From assembly GCA_012267415.1 (NCBI GenBank), contig JAAXGN010000078.1, positions 1 through 64,000 of the forward strand: DNA of 64,000 nucleotides, in the 5' to 3' direction. The translations under genes were made by a program, and so were the position numbers. The DNA comes from Candidatus Poribacteria bacterium. Its GTDB lineage: Bacteria > Poribacteria > WGA-4E > WGA-3G. This document shows, in pieces, positions 19,584-28,337 of this stretch (positions are counted from its first letter, which is position 1; each line of letters opens with the position of its first letter). The notes under the pieces are model-generated. The model was not told the DNA's origin. It was given only the letters and a program-made list of their open reading frames with translations, and ran no database searches.

Positions 19584-19868
19584 TTACACACCCCTGCACG
19601 GGTGCGTAAAGTTTTTGGCATTAACCGACGAATTCATTGTAGGAGGGAACTCCGATTCCCGACAGGTCGCGATTCGGAGATCGCTCCTACAGGATTTCTG
19701 TGCATATTTTGCCAATTACTTTACACACCCCTGCACGGGTGCGTAAAGTTTTTGGCATTAACCGACGAATTCATTGTAGGAGGGAACTCCGATTCCCGAC
19801 AGGTCGCGATTCGGAGATCGCTCCTACAGGATTTCTGTACATATTTTGCCAATTACTTTACACACCCC
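19584..19868. repeat. 137-bp tandem direct repeat (two copies plus a partial third)
   Basis: The unit begins TTACACACCC at 19584, 19721 and 19858, giving an exact period of 137. Each full unit contains the hairpin-forming stretch GTAGGAGGGAACTCCGATTC ending in CGCTCCTAC, and the two copies are nearly identical. The spacer between the HD hydrolase and ccmE (19427-20160) holds little else apart from a promoter. Confidence 0.9.
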
Positions 19869-19885
19869 CCTTCCGTATTCCAATT

Positions 19886-19915
19886 TTGACAACTTAGGTC
19901 TTAGTATGGTATAAT
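19886..19915 (+). promoter_or_regulatory. Sigma-70-type promoter upstream of ccmE
   Basis: TTGACA at 19886-19891 and TATAAT at 19910-19915 are separated by 18 bases. This is a consensus match directed toward ccmE, about 245 bases upstream of its ATG, leaving a long leader. Confidence 0.65.
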
Positions 19916-20160
19916 GACTTTGCAAGAAACTGCCGCGACTACTTATGAAAGGATCATTTTCTAACAGGATAGACACGGAATTCCGTTGTGCTACATAATA
20001 TCAACTGATTTTAACTTGATTTTGAAAACAAAGTCAAGTATTATTTTTATAATGCATTGAACTGATTTTATCCTACAATATTAAACAGAATTCCTATTGT
20101 TTATGGTTGATCTTAGCGTATATCTATAAAACGATTCAACGAAAAAAGAAGGATATTCAC

Positions 20161-20592
20161 ATGAAGATACGAAGGTTGAAAGTTCTCGCTGCCAGCATCA
20201 TTATACTGACTGCAATGGTGCTATTGGTAGTTTCTGGTATCAGACAAACAAGCGTAAGGCACTTTTCACCTGCAGGACTTATTGCGAATGCTGAAGCGGC
20301 AAACGATCAGAACATACAGGTCGACGGTGTTATCTCAGAGGGAAGTTCTGCATGGGACGCTGCTAATTTCAAACTAACATTTGCCGTGCGCGAACGTGAA
20401 GGTACCGAAACTGTGAACGTTATCTATGAAGACAATCTTAAACCGGACAATTTCAATGATGGCGGCAGTGTTTTTGTGGAAGGTAGGTATGATGCAAAAA
20501 ATAACCGGGTCGTTGCTACGAAGGTACAGACCAAATGTGCATCAAAATATGAAGGCGTAGAAAGTGGCACAGATATGGAGACCTACGAATAG
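20161..20592 (+). CDS. ccmE: Cytochrome c maturation haem chaperone CcmE, CxxxY type
   Basis: Periplasmic haem chaperone of cytochrome c maturation System I. An N-terminal membrane anchor (about residues 8-27) precedes an OB-fold domain with QVDGVISEG and GSVFVEGRYD. Haem is normally held by His in HxxxY; here the position reads C126-A-S-K-Y130, the CxxxY form known from Desulfovibrio and archaea (System I*). The start at 20161 has AAGGA seven bases upstream; an ATG at 20107 lacks a site. It heads the operon ccmE-ccmF-ccmH-ccmI-like. Confidence 0.88.
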   Translation: MKIRRLKVLAASIIILTAMVLLVVSGIRQTSVRHFSPAGLIANAEAANDQNIQVDGVISEGSSAWDAANFKLTFAVREREGTETVNVIYEDNLKPDNFNDGGSVFVEGRYDAKNNRVVATKVQTKCASKYEGVESGTDMETYE

Positions 20593-20647
20593 GCTACGTT
20601 GAAGGGCATGTAGTGTCTTGCAGTAACCGAGTATTGAGAGGTCGAGT

Positions 20648-22819
20648 ATGTTAATAGATAAAATTGTTAATAGCATACAACAGGTTACCGCTGAACTTGG
20701 ACAGGCAGCGATATGGCTTTCAGTTCTCTCAGCGATTTGGGGAATTGTTGCACTCAGTATCGGACTAAGACGTAGAAAACCCAACTATTTGCAGAGTGGA
20801 CGAAATGCTGTAGTTGCTACCTTCATTCTCATTTCAGTTGCTACTGGGACCCTGATTTTTGGCTTTGTAACCGATGATTTTTCGCTGCGGTATGTGGAAG
20901 AAGTATCCAGTGCTGCACAACCCCTCCTCTATAAAATTACTGCGCTTTGGGGACGCATGTCCGGTTCACTGCTTTTCTGGTTATGGGTGCTAACTTTCTG
21001 CGGTGCTATAGTTGTTTGGCAAAACAGAAAAGCAAAAGATACACTGGCAGATTACTCCCTTATTCCTATCGTAATAGTTGAGCTCTTCTTTATCGTACTT
21101 GTTACTGGATTAGTTCAAGGTATATACAATCCGCTTGAACGGTTTCCCAATGGTCTGGTAGCACCCGATGGTCAGGGTATGAACCCCCTCTTACAAACAC
21201 CCAGCATGGCGTTTCATCCCCCTACACTGTATGTTGGATGGATCAGTCTTACTGTACCATTTGCTTTTGCTGTTGGTTCACTTGCTTCTGGTAGAGTCTC
21301 AAGTGAATGGATCCTTCGTTCCCGGCGCTGGACACTCTTTTCGTGGATCGTTTTAACAGTCGGTATTACGCTTGGTGGACATTGGGCTTATCAAGAACTC
21401 GGATGGGGTGGATACTGGGCATGGGACCCCGTTGAAAATGTCTCATTTCTACCTTGGTTACTTGTCACCGCTTTTCTACACTCTGTAATGATACAGGAAA
21501 AGCGGAGTATGCTCAAGATATGGAATATACTACTTATTACCTTAGCCTTCCAATTTACCATCTTAGGCACATATATCACACGAAGCGGCATCATACAGTC
21601 AGTACACGCTTTTGCAGAGTCTGATATTAATTGGTACTTTCTCGGATTTATTCTTGTCTCAACTACAGGTGTGATAGCTCTTGTTGTCTACCGTTGGCAA
21701 CGACTCAAAAGTGCAAATAGACTTGAATCGCTCCTTTCACGTGAGAGCGCGTTTGTCCTAAACAATTGGTTGTTGGTTGGGTTAACATTAATCATTCTGT
21801 GGGGAACTTTGTGGCCCATCGTTTCAGAAGCAATTCAGGACAAAAAGGCTGCAGTCCCAGAAGCATTTTTCAATCAGGTCGTTGTAATTCCCGGTTTGCT
21901 ACTGCTGTTTTTAACAGGGGCCGGACCAATTATATCTTGGAAAAAGATCACCCCTAACAACTTTCGCAGAATGTTCCTGTCCCCTATCTTTATCGGTTTG
22001 ATAGCAGCTGCAGTTTCTTGGCTATTTCTTGCCTTTAGAGCAAACGCAGCGGTTGTTACTTTAGATGATGCGGTTGTTCAAGTTTCTAATGATTTGCAGG
22101 TTGGAACGGCGACAACAACGAATATATTTTCAGATATGTGGAACTTTCTTACTTTCGGTGAAAAGTCTATACCTATCTATTCCCTTCTGTGTATTTTCGC
22201 GAGTGTATTTGTAGTGGTAGCGATCTTTAATGAGTTCTATCGCGGAGCAAAACTTAGAGCAAAACGGCAAACGACAAACTTCCTCAAAGGTCTATGGTTA
22301 CTTATACTACGCAATAAGAGGAGATACGGCGGGTACATTATACACATCGGAATAGTTATCGTGTATATCGGTATTATGGGATCAAAAGGATATTTCCAAC
22401 TTGAGTCCAAAAGTTTACAACTCGGAGACTCAATGACAGTAGGAGCTTACCAATTCACACTCTTAGACACATATCAGGAAAATCATGGAAATTATGATCG
22501 CTTAGGGTTGATTTTTGATGTTGAGGAAGACGGAAAACACGTTACCACTATGAAGCCAGCGCGACATTATTACTTTACCACAGGACAAGGTGATACAGAC
22601 ACAATTGAATCCGCAATACATAGCATCGGTATGAACGACCTTTATATTGCACTCGGGGATATACCACCGAATATTAGGAATGGCGGTTATGTCAACGTCC
22701 AAATATATCATAACCCTCTTATCAAACTTGTCTGGATCGGTATCGCTGCAATGGTGATCGGCGGACTTGTCGCAATTGCTGAAAAACAGGAATACAAACC
22801 ACGTACATCTACAGCATAG
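20648..22819 (+). CDS. ccmF: Cytochrome c haem lyase subunit CcmF
   Basis: Polytopic inner-membrane protein that attaches haem from CcmE to apocytochrome c. The 723 residues include many helices, HPPTLYVGW near 190 and the periplasmic tryptophan-rich WWD signature WGGYWAWDPVEN at about 253-264. A further conserved helix, YGGYIIHIGIVIVYIG, lies in the last third before a periplasmic domain. Length is somewhat above the E. coli protein (647). It lies 55 bases after ccmE. Confidence 0.92.
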   Translation: MLIDKIVNSIQQVTAELGQAAIWLSVLSAIWGIVALSIGLRRRKPNYLQSGRNAVVATFILISVATGTLIFGFVTDDFSLRYVEEVSSAAQPLLYKITALWGRMSGSLLFWLWVLTFCGAIVVWQNRKAKDTLADYSLIPIVIVELFFIVLVTGLVQGIYNPLERFPNGLVAPDGQGMNPLLQTPSMAFHPPTLYVGWISLTVPFAFAVGSLASGRVSSEWILRSRRWTLFSWIVLTVGITLGGHWAYQELGWGGYWAWDPVENVSFLPWLLVTAFLHSVMIQEKRSMLKIWNILLITLAFQFTILGTYITRSGIIQSVHAFAESDINWYFLGFILVSTTGVIALVVYRWQRLKSANRLESLLSRESAFVLNNWLLVGLTLIILWGTLWPIVSEAIQDKKAAVPEAFFNQVVVIPGLLLLFLTGAGPIISWKKITPNNFRRMFLSPIFIGLIAAAVSWLFLAFRANAAVVTLDDAVVQVSNDLQVGTATTTNIFSDMWNFLTFGEKSIPIYSLLCIFASVFVVVAIFNEFYRGAKLRAKRQTTNFLKGLWLLILRNKRRYGGYIIHIGIVIVYIGIMGSKGYFQLESKSLQLGDSMTVGAYQFTLLDTYQENHGNYDRLGLIFDVEEDGKHVTTMKPARHYYFTTGQGDTDTIESAIHSIGMNDLYIALGDIPPNIRNGGYVNVQIYHNPLIKLVWIGIAAMVIGGLVAIAEKQEYKPRTSTA

Positions 22820-22841
22820 GTGCCTGGAATAGGTGACAATA

Positions 22842-23432
22842 ATGAGATACCGAAACCTAATTCAGATTGAAAATAGAATTCGTATTTTGATTGTGCTTGT
22901 ATGCATATTCACTCTGTTATCTGTTTCAATAGCACAAGAGCAAGAAGATGATCAAGTAACATCAGAAAGCCAAGAGAGGGATGCCCAAGAGGGTGATGAA
23001 AAACCAGAAGAATCCAATGCACCAGAGAGTCAAGACGTTGAAACCCAATTAGAGCAACTCAAAAAGGATTTATACTGTCCTTGCGGGTGTGATCGTATGA
23101 CATTTGAGATTTGTCATTGCATAACCGCAGAACGATTCAAGAAGGAGTTTCGTCAAGCACTAACGGATGGACAATCCGTGGAAGAGATTACAGCAGTATA
23201 CCTTGAGACCTACGGACCCCAGTTTTCTGCAGTCATGAAACCTGAAGGTATCAATATTCTTGCCTTTACAATGCCGGTAGTTATTCTATTAACTATCGGT
23301 GGTATTATCTTGTTAGTCCGACGGCAATCACGAGAATACAAACCATTTCCTCAACAAGACGACAAGCAGCTTTCCGATGAGCTTCAACAAAAGATTGAAT
23401 CAGAATTGGAACAATTTAAGGATCGCACTTAA
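22842..23432 (+). CDS. ccmH: CcmH-like thiol-disulfide protein with CPCGC motif
   Basis: Membrane-anchored thioredox protein that keeps the CxxCH motif of apocytochromes reduced. After a signal anchor (residues about 13-30) comes an acidic linker, then LYCPCGCDRMTFEICHC (Cys79, 81, 83, 91, 93). Classical CcmH has LRCxxC instead. The following VEEITAVYLETYGPQF and the C-terminal membrane helix match CcmH. ATG 22842 is preferred over GTG 22833 because AGGTGA precedes it. The cysteine pattern is richer than usual and may bind a metal or a different partner. Confidence 0.78.
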   Translation: MRYRNLIQIENRIRILIVLVCIFTLLSVSIAQEQEDDQVTSESQERDAQEGDEKPEESNAPESQDVETQLEQLKKDLYCPCGCDRMTFEICHCITAERFKKEFRQALTDGQSVEEITAVYLETYGPQFSAVMKPEGINILAFTMPVVILLTIGGIILLVRRQSREYKPFPQQDDKQLSDELQQKIESELEQFKDRT

Positions 23433-23495
23433 AAGTAGTAGGCACACGCCGTGTGCCGTTAGAGGTAATAGACACACTCGGTGTGCCGTCCGCAA
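23433..23495. repeat. Double GGCACAC/GTGTGCC palindrome after ccmH
   Basis: Two related units follow the ccmH stop immediately: GTAGTAGGCACACGCCGTGT at about 23437 and GTAATAGACACACTCGGTGT at about 23466, each ending GCCGT. Each forms a 7-bp stem with a three-base loop. The same element follows eno and lies between rplS and rnhB. Confidence 0.8.
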
Positions 23496-23529
23496 TTTCA
23501 AAGCACACCCTTCAATTAAAAGGTAGAAT

Positions 23530-23862
23530 ATGATTTTTTTGATACTATGGTTGTTTATTCTTGGCACAATGCTCCTCGTTTACCTATACTATCCATTTCT
23601 TGAAAGTAATCAAGCCTTTCCTGAAGTAGACCTTGTTGAAGAGCGAAGACAAACACTTGCAATTGAACGCGAACAGAGTTACACTGCCTTAGCAGACCTT
23701 GATGAAGATTTTGAAACTGGGAAACTGTCTATTCAAGACTATCAGAAACTACGTACCGAACTCTTGCAGGAAACAGCAGACATCGTTAGTCAATTGGAAG
23801 CTGACGCTGAGTTAGATGTTGAATCTGAAATTGAAAAATATAAACAACGGAGACAGGGATAA
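23530..23862 (+). CDS. CcmI-like small membrane protein
   Basis: A 110-residue protein with one N-terminal membrane helix (about 2-20). A charged helical part follows, containing REQSYTALADLDEDFETGKLS and YQKLRTELLQE, a pattern close to the N-terminal part of CcmI/CycH assembly factors. CcmI presents apocytochrome to the haem lyase; this short form lacks the TPR domain. Its place directly after ccmH supports the call. Confidence 0.6.
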   Translation: MIFLILWLFILGTMLLVYLYYPFLESNQAFPEVDLVEERRQTLAIEREQSYTALADLDEDFETGKLSIQDYQKLRTELLQETADIVSQLEADAELDVESEIEKYKQRRQG

Positions 23863-23876
23863 ATGACACCTCGACT

Positions 23877-25208
23877 GTGTATCTAACTCAGAATTTGAAT
23901 TTAATAAGGAGAACTAATATTTTAAATCGTTTTCGATCTATCTACCTTTTTAACCTCTTGTTGACAATGGCACTCATTATTCTGTTGGGTGTTTCTATCT
24001 CCTATTCACAAGACGGTCTTGGCGTTATCCAGGGGAAACTGACAGATGTGCAGACAGGAGAACTTGTCGGCAACCATACATTAACGCTCCATATCCATAA
24101 AGCAGGAGATACTACACAACAAGAGACAACAACCGATAATAACGGTGAATATCGTTTTGAAAACCTTACAATAGATTCCCAGACACACTACACAATAACC
24201 ACAAACTATAACGGATTCGACTATGAAGAGGAGAAAATACAACTTATATCATTGGTACCGAATGTAACTGTTAACATTGATTTTATGGATTTTACTGATG
24301 ATCAATCAGTTATACGGATAAAATCGTATACCATCGTCCTCGGAAGCGCGCCCGATGACCATCCAGTTGATGGTGCTTTATCAATAATGGAAGCAATTGA
24401 TGTTGAGAACAGCGTTGACAAGCTGTTTTTGGATACACATGGAACCGAAAAGGTAGGTATTTATCTCCCACTCCCCGATGGATATGAAGGATTTGCACCT
24501 CTACCTCGTGCCCCCGAGTCGTTGACGTTAGATGCCAACACAGACCATGCCATCCTCACCAAACCACTGCCTGCTGGTAGAACACAGATCGGATTCACCT
24601 ATATCATACATGGAAAAGAAACGACGCTTGATCTTTCCCGTTCAATGAGTTTCCATACAGATGAAATATCGATTTTTGTCCCTGAAGGCATTAATCTTGT
24701 ACCCAATCCAAAACTTTTCACTCCGGTTGACCGTCAACCGATACATGGAGCAATTTTTACGATATATAGCGCATCATCACGATTAGGATTTCCCCCCGGT
24801 AAGGACGTTGATTTGAGTTTAGAAATAGTCATACCGGGTTCTGAAGTTAGACAAGAGTCTAATGTTGGACAGTTGATCTTCATTGCAATCGCTGCGGCAT
24901 TGGCAGGAGGTTTTCTTGCCGCTGCTATTTTTACACTTCGAGCGGCAAAAAATAAGCCTATGGAAACAGATACTTCAGAAGGGATTCAACATGATGTTAG
25001 GCAACATGATGTTGGATGGTTACGAAAACTGAACGATGCAGACCTTGAATTTGCACGTATGACACGTTTAGAGATCATAACACGGCTTGACGAATTGCAT
25101 GAAAATGAGAAAATATCTGATCGGGTATATAACCGATTACGTAAAGAACAGACTGACCGACTCACAGAAATTCTTGATATACATAAAGATCAAGGAAAAG
25201 AAGAATAA
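23877..25208 (+). CDS. Membrane protein with carboxypeptidase-regulatory-like domain
   Basis: A 443-residue protein with an N-terminal signal or anchor (about 19-42). A CarboxypepD_reg-like beta-sandwich (about 50-125; IQGKLTDVQTGELVGNHTLTL then NNGEYRFENL) leads into a further beta-rich domain. A second membrane helix lies near 335-357, and a cytosolic charged tail ends with TRLDELHENEKISDRVYNRL. The tail resembles the heptads of the CcmI-like protein just before it. Its operon position suggests a role in cytochrome c biogenesis, but the function is not recognised. The start is a GTG at 23877 and is uncertain. Confidence 0.6.
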   Translation: MYLTQNLNLIRRTNILNRFRSIYLFNLLLTMALIILLGVSISYSQDGLGVIQGKLTDVQTGELVGNHTLTLHIHKAGDTTQQETTTDNNGEYRFENLTIDSQTHYTITTNYNGFDYEEEKIQLISLVPNVTVNIDFMDFTDDQSVIRIKSYTIVLGSAPDDHPVDGALSIMEAIDVENSVDKLFLDTHGTEKVGIYLPLPDGYEGFAPLPRAPESLTLDANTDHAILTKPLPAGRTQIGFTYIIHGKETTLDLSRSMSFHTDEISIFVPEGINLVPNPKLFTPVDRQPIHGAIFTIYSASSRLGFPPGKDVDLSLEIVIPGSEVRQESNVGQLIFIAIAAALAGGFLAAAIFTLRAAKNKPMETDTSEGIQHDVRQHDVGWLRKLNDADLEFARMTRLEIITRLDELHENEKISDRVYNRLRKEQTDRLTEILDIHKDQGKEE

Positions 25209-25231
25209 CCGAGTAATTAGGACAAAATAAC

Positions 25232-25840
25232 ATGAGCATAGAACAGCAGATTGCTGATTTACTGGAAGATTTTGAGGAATTTGACGAAGATATCAGGGAA
25301 ACCGCAAAAGAAGAGTTAATCGCAATAGGAGAACCAGCAATACCGCAATTGATTGACACACTTGGGCACAACTTATATGAGGTCGCCGATCAAGCAGCTG
25401 ATGTCTTAGCAGCGATCGGAGAACCGGCAATACCACCCCTCATAGATGAACTGGAGGATACAGCAAGACATCAGGCTTATGCAATTACGAGTGCGCTTAC
25501 CCGAATAGGGGAACCTGCAATCCCCGTTCTCCTAAAAGCAGCAACAAATCGAGTCAATGAAGAATTAAGGGAATATGCTGTTCGCGCACTGGGTGGTATG
25601 GGGACAAAAGCGACAAGTGCCATTCCCACACTCATTGAAGCTTTATCAGATCCAGAAGACGAAGTTAGAACTTATGCTGCCTATGCGCTATCTAAAATGG
25701 AAGCTGCTGCAGCAGATGCTGTTCCCGCGCTTATCCAAGCACTTGATGACGAGTCTGATCGGGTTAAACATCATGTCGCTTTTGCGTTAAGTAAGATTGG
25801 AACCCCCGAAGCACGCAATGCACTTAAGGGGGTTTCATAA
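25232..25840 (+). CDS. HEAT-repeat (PBS-lyase type) protein
   Basis: A soluble 202-residue protein built from five to six HEAT/PBS-lyase repeats. These are visible as recurring AIGEPAIPxLIDxL, RIGEPAIPVLLKA, GTKATSAIPTLIEAL and DAVPALIQALDDESD blocks at about 31-residue spacing. Such solenoids act as protein-binding scaffolds. It lies 23 bases after the preceding membrane protein and 14 before the methyltransferase gene, so it could belong to either neighbour. Confidence 0.85.
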   Translation: MSIEQQIADLLEDFEEFDEDIRETAKEELIAIGEPAIPQLIDTLGHNLYEVADQAADVLAAIGEPAIPPLIDELEDTARHQAYAITSALTRIGEPAIPVLLKAATNRVNEELREYAVRALGGMGTKATSAIPTLIEALSDPEDEVRTYAAYALSKMEAAAADAVPALIQALDDESDRVKHHVAFALSKIGTPEARNALKGVS

Positions 25841-25854
25841 AGAAGGAGAAGACT

Positions 25855-26709
25855 ATGACTGAATTGAAACAGGAATATGAGAACATACCGAAAAAAGGCA
25901 TCCCCCGAAAACGCGCAAATAATCTTGATGGCAAAACATGGTTGAAATATTCAGTATCAGTTTGGGATGATATAAGAAAAACAAAAGAAGAAATTGCCCT
26001 GAAACATCCTGCAATGTTTCCTGTTACCTTAGCAAGTCGTCTTATTGAGTGTTTTACACATTCTGAAGATTCAATCATTTTTGATCCTTTCGCTGGTGTC
26101 GGTTCTACACTACTTGCAGCAAGAGAATTAGGCAAACCAAGTATTGGATTAGAAATTTCACCAGAATTCGTACAAATTACGCAAAGACGCTTAAGTCAAT
26201 TGACACTATTTGGTGAAAAAACGGAGACGGAAATACATGCTGCTGATAGTAGAGAACTTTATCGCTATGTACCCCAAAACAGTGTGGATATGGTCATAAC
26301 CTCACCGCCTTATTGGGATATACTGCTACAGAAAAGGACTGCAGATAATAAAGAACAACGGGACTATGGTGACACAGAAGCAGATTTAGGAAAAATTCGA
26401 GATTATGAAAAATTTCTGTTAGAACTTCGCAAGATTTTTGAGCAAGTATATGGTGTGATGAAATCTAAATGCTATTGTTGTGTTATCGTAATGGACATAC
26501 GAAAAAAGAGCCAGTTTTATCCGTATCATATTGATATTGCACAATTGATGACTGAAATAGGTTTTATTTTTGACGATACCATTATATGGGACCGAGCGCA
26601 AGAATATAACAATTTAAGACCATTAGGATATCCAAGTGTATTTCGTGTTAATAAAGTCCATGAATTTATCTTGATATTCCAGAAACCAGCAGAAACAACC
26701 ATATCTTAG
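25855..26709 (+). CDS. DNA methyltransferase (N4-cytosine/N6-adenine type)
   Basis: S-adenosylmethionine-dependent DNA methylase of the pfam01555-like family, 284 residues. The cofactor motif DPFAGVGST lies at residues 77-85 and the catalytic TSPPYW at 149-154. With almost no insert between them, any target-recognition region must be elsewhere, either in the C-terminal 130 residues or in a partner. TSPPYW favours N4-cytosine methylation but does not settle it. A strong AGGAG site precedes the ATG. It heads a tight three-gene cassette with a LAGLIDADG-like and a nuclease-fold gene. Confidence 0.88.
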   Translation: MTELKQEYENIPKKGIPRKRANNLDGKTWLKYSVSVWDDIRKTKEEIALKHPAMFPVTLASRLIECFTHSEDSIIFDPFAGVGSTLLAARELGKPSIGLEISPEFVQITQRRLSQLTLFGEKTETEIHAADSRELYRYVPQNSVDMVITSPPYWDILLQKRTADNKEQRDYGDTEADLGKIRDYEKFLLELRKIFEQVYGVMKSKCYCCVIVMDIRKKSQFYPYHIDIAQLMTEIGFIFDDTIIWDRAQEYNNLRPLGYPSVFRVNKVHEFILIFQKPAETTIS

Positions 26710-26725
26710 AAATGGGACATATCAA

Positions 26726-27667
26726 ATGAGTCCAATTGAGGAATTAGACTATATTGATGCGGATGTTGCCTATCTGTTAGGTTTGATTATAGCACGCGGC
26801 AGAATATCTGAAAGCGGCGGCGTAAAGCAGGTTATTATCGAATTCCCCTATAGATCTTTAGAAGTTGATGGGTTTTCAGGTACTTTTCACACCAATGACG
26901 CAATCAAACTCGGTTTACAGCAGATTCAGGAACGTGTTTTGGAGCTAACGGGAAGTGATGTCAGCATTGTTAGCGGCGAGAAAAGTATCAGTCTTGTGTT
27001 ACGTTTTCTGAGAAATACAATGGTGTGGAGAAATATCCTTATGCATACACAGAACCGGACAGGATATGAGTATTTTGGAGTACCTGAGATATTTTTTTCA
27101 AAATCTGTTCCTTACGACTGGAAGCGAGAATTTCTCAGAGGGTTTGCTGATGTTGCTGGAAACGTCCGTAGAGCAAATCGCTATATAGATGGTTCAAACC
27201 GAGTTCGACTTGATGTATTGAATTATCCAACCAATTGGGACATGCCTGTTCAACTCTGTACCCTCTTAGAAGAGCATCTGACAGTTCCTGTTCAGCTGAT
27301 CACTTGGGGACACCCCAATTTAGGTAGAAACTTTCGCGAGCATCAAATTAATATCTTTGCTGTACCTTATGGAAAAATCGGTTTTTCACTGCCATACAAG
27401 CAAACTATATTAGAGGAGTTTATTAAGGATGACAAGGATGAATTTCCTAATAAAACCTTTAAACCCTGCACTGGTAGAAAAAATTTGCGCAAAAGAAAGC
27501 CAAAGGATAGTAGAGAAGAATCTGACAAACTTGATAGTCGGTTAAATGGTAGACACTTCAATGCTTATTGGCAAATATGTAAGAAATTAGGATGTCCGCG
27601 CACACCCAAAATTCTGGAACAAGGAAACTGGCAAGTTAACGATCAGAATACAACTGAGGAACAATAG
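26726..27667 (+). CDS. LAGLIDADG-fold protein, apparently without catalytic acids
   Basis: A 313-residue protein with two LAGLIDADG-like helices about 115 residues apart: AYLLGLIIARGRIS at about 15-28 and FLRGFADVAGNV at about 136-147. This is the layout of a single-chain LAGLIDADG endonuclease. The last acidic residue of the motif, which binds metal, reads Arg in the first copy and Ala in the second, so cleavage is doubtful while DNA binding may remain. A basic tail follows (TGRKNLRKRKPK). It sits 16 bases after the methylase and one base before the PD-(D/E)xK gene. It may be the specificity factor of a restriction system (inference). Confidence 0.6.
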   Translation: MSPIEELDYIDADVAYLLGLIIARGRISESGGVKQVIIEFPYRSLEVDGFSGTFHTNDAIKLGLQQIQERVLELTGSDVSIVSGEKSISLVLRFLRNTMVWRNILMHTQNRTGYEYFGVPEIFFSKSVPYDWKREFLRGFADVAGNVRRANRYIDGSNRVRLDVLNYPTNWDMPVQLCTLLEEHLTVPVQLITWGHPNLGRNFREHQINIFAVPYGKIGFSLPYKQTILEEFIKDDKDEFPNKTFKPCTGRKNLRKRKPKDSREESDKLDSRLNGRHFNAYWQICKKLGCPRTPKILEQGNWQVNDQNTTEEQ

Positions 27668-27668
27668 A

Positions 27669-28178
27669 ATGAAGTTTAAATCTAAGAAAGATATGTATCC
27701 TGATGTTAGCATTTGGTTAACGAATTTCCTAAAGGATCGATTCAGTAAAGCACATATTGAGGTGTATGAACTTTCTCAAAACCCAATCTCTAATTTCCTC
27801 AGAACTTATGACCACGGAAAGTTCCCTGAAGAATGGGTAACTTGGAACATCAAGGTTGATGTTGTTGGATTTGTACATGCTCCGAATAAACCATCTGCTT
27901 TAGTTTTTGTGGAATGCAAAAACACCAAACTTACATTGGCACACCTGTCACAGTTGTTGGGTTACAGTCGTATTGCACAACCTATATATTCGTTTCTGGT
28001 GTCTCCTGCAGGTTTTTCTACGACACTTATCTCACTGCTTCAGAAGTATCAGAGGCGTGATGTGCTGGAATACTATTGGGAAACCGGTAAAATTCCACGG
28101 AAAATTGTTGTCGCACAGTGGGATAGGTCCGCAGCGAACCTAAATAGACATAACATGATAGGTGGTAGTGGAATATAG
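27669..28178 (+). CDS. PD-(D/E)xK-fold nuclease, putative restriction endonuclease
   Basis: A 169-residue protein with a recognisable PD-(D/E)xK core: KVDVVGF supplies Asp64, and LVFVECKN supplies Glu82 and Lys84 on the next strand. A helix carrying QLLGYSR follows, as in Holliday-junction and restriction nucleases. The ATG lies one base after the stop of the LAGLIDADG-like gene, with GAGGAA just upstream inside that gene, so the two are translationally linked. Its partner genes point to DNA restriction. No specific family is recognised. Confidence 0.65.
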   Translation: MKFKSKKDMYPDVSIWLTNFLKDRFSKAHIEVYELSQNPISNFLRTYDHGKFPEEWVTWNIKVDVVGFVHAPNKPSALVFVECKNTKLTLAHLSQLLGYSRIAQPIYSFLVSPAGFSTTLISLLQKYQRRDVLEYYWETGKIPRKIVVAQWDRSAANLNRHNMIGGSGI

Positions 28179-28337
28179 TTTTCAATGTTGATAGATAAAA
28201 AGGAGGTACTTTCCAAAGACATGTGTTCACATTGTGCTCAGATTACAGAAACTGAAAGATAGGGCACAATCATATAAAGTTGAGAAGTATTCTCATATAT
28301 AATTTGATTTTTTGCAAGAATAAGGGGAGGTATTGTT

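Noticed and set aside
19563..19897. Two overlapping open frames of 108 and 65 codons
   Set aside because: They are read through the 137-bp tandem repeats and translate into the same repeated peptide with no domain; there is no ribosome site.
26726..27667. Free-standing homing endonuclease invading the methylase operon
   Set aside because: Not excluded fully, but both LAGLIDADG motifs lack the catalytic acid and the gene is tightly linked to its neighbours, so a role in the cassette is preferred.
28221..28262. 13-codon frame MCSHCAQITETER after an AGGAGG
   Set aside because: The site is 14 bases from the ATG, too far, and a single short frame gives no further support.
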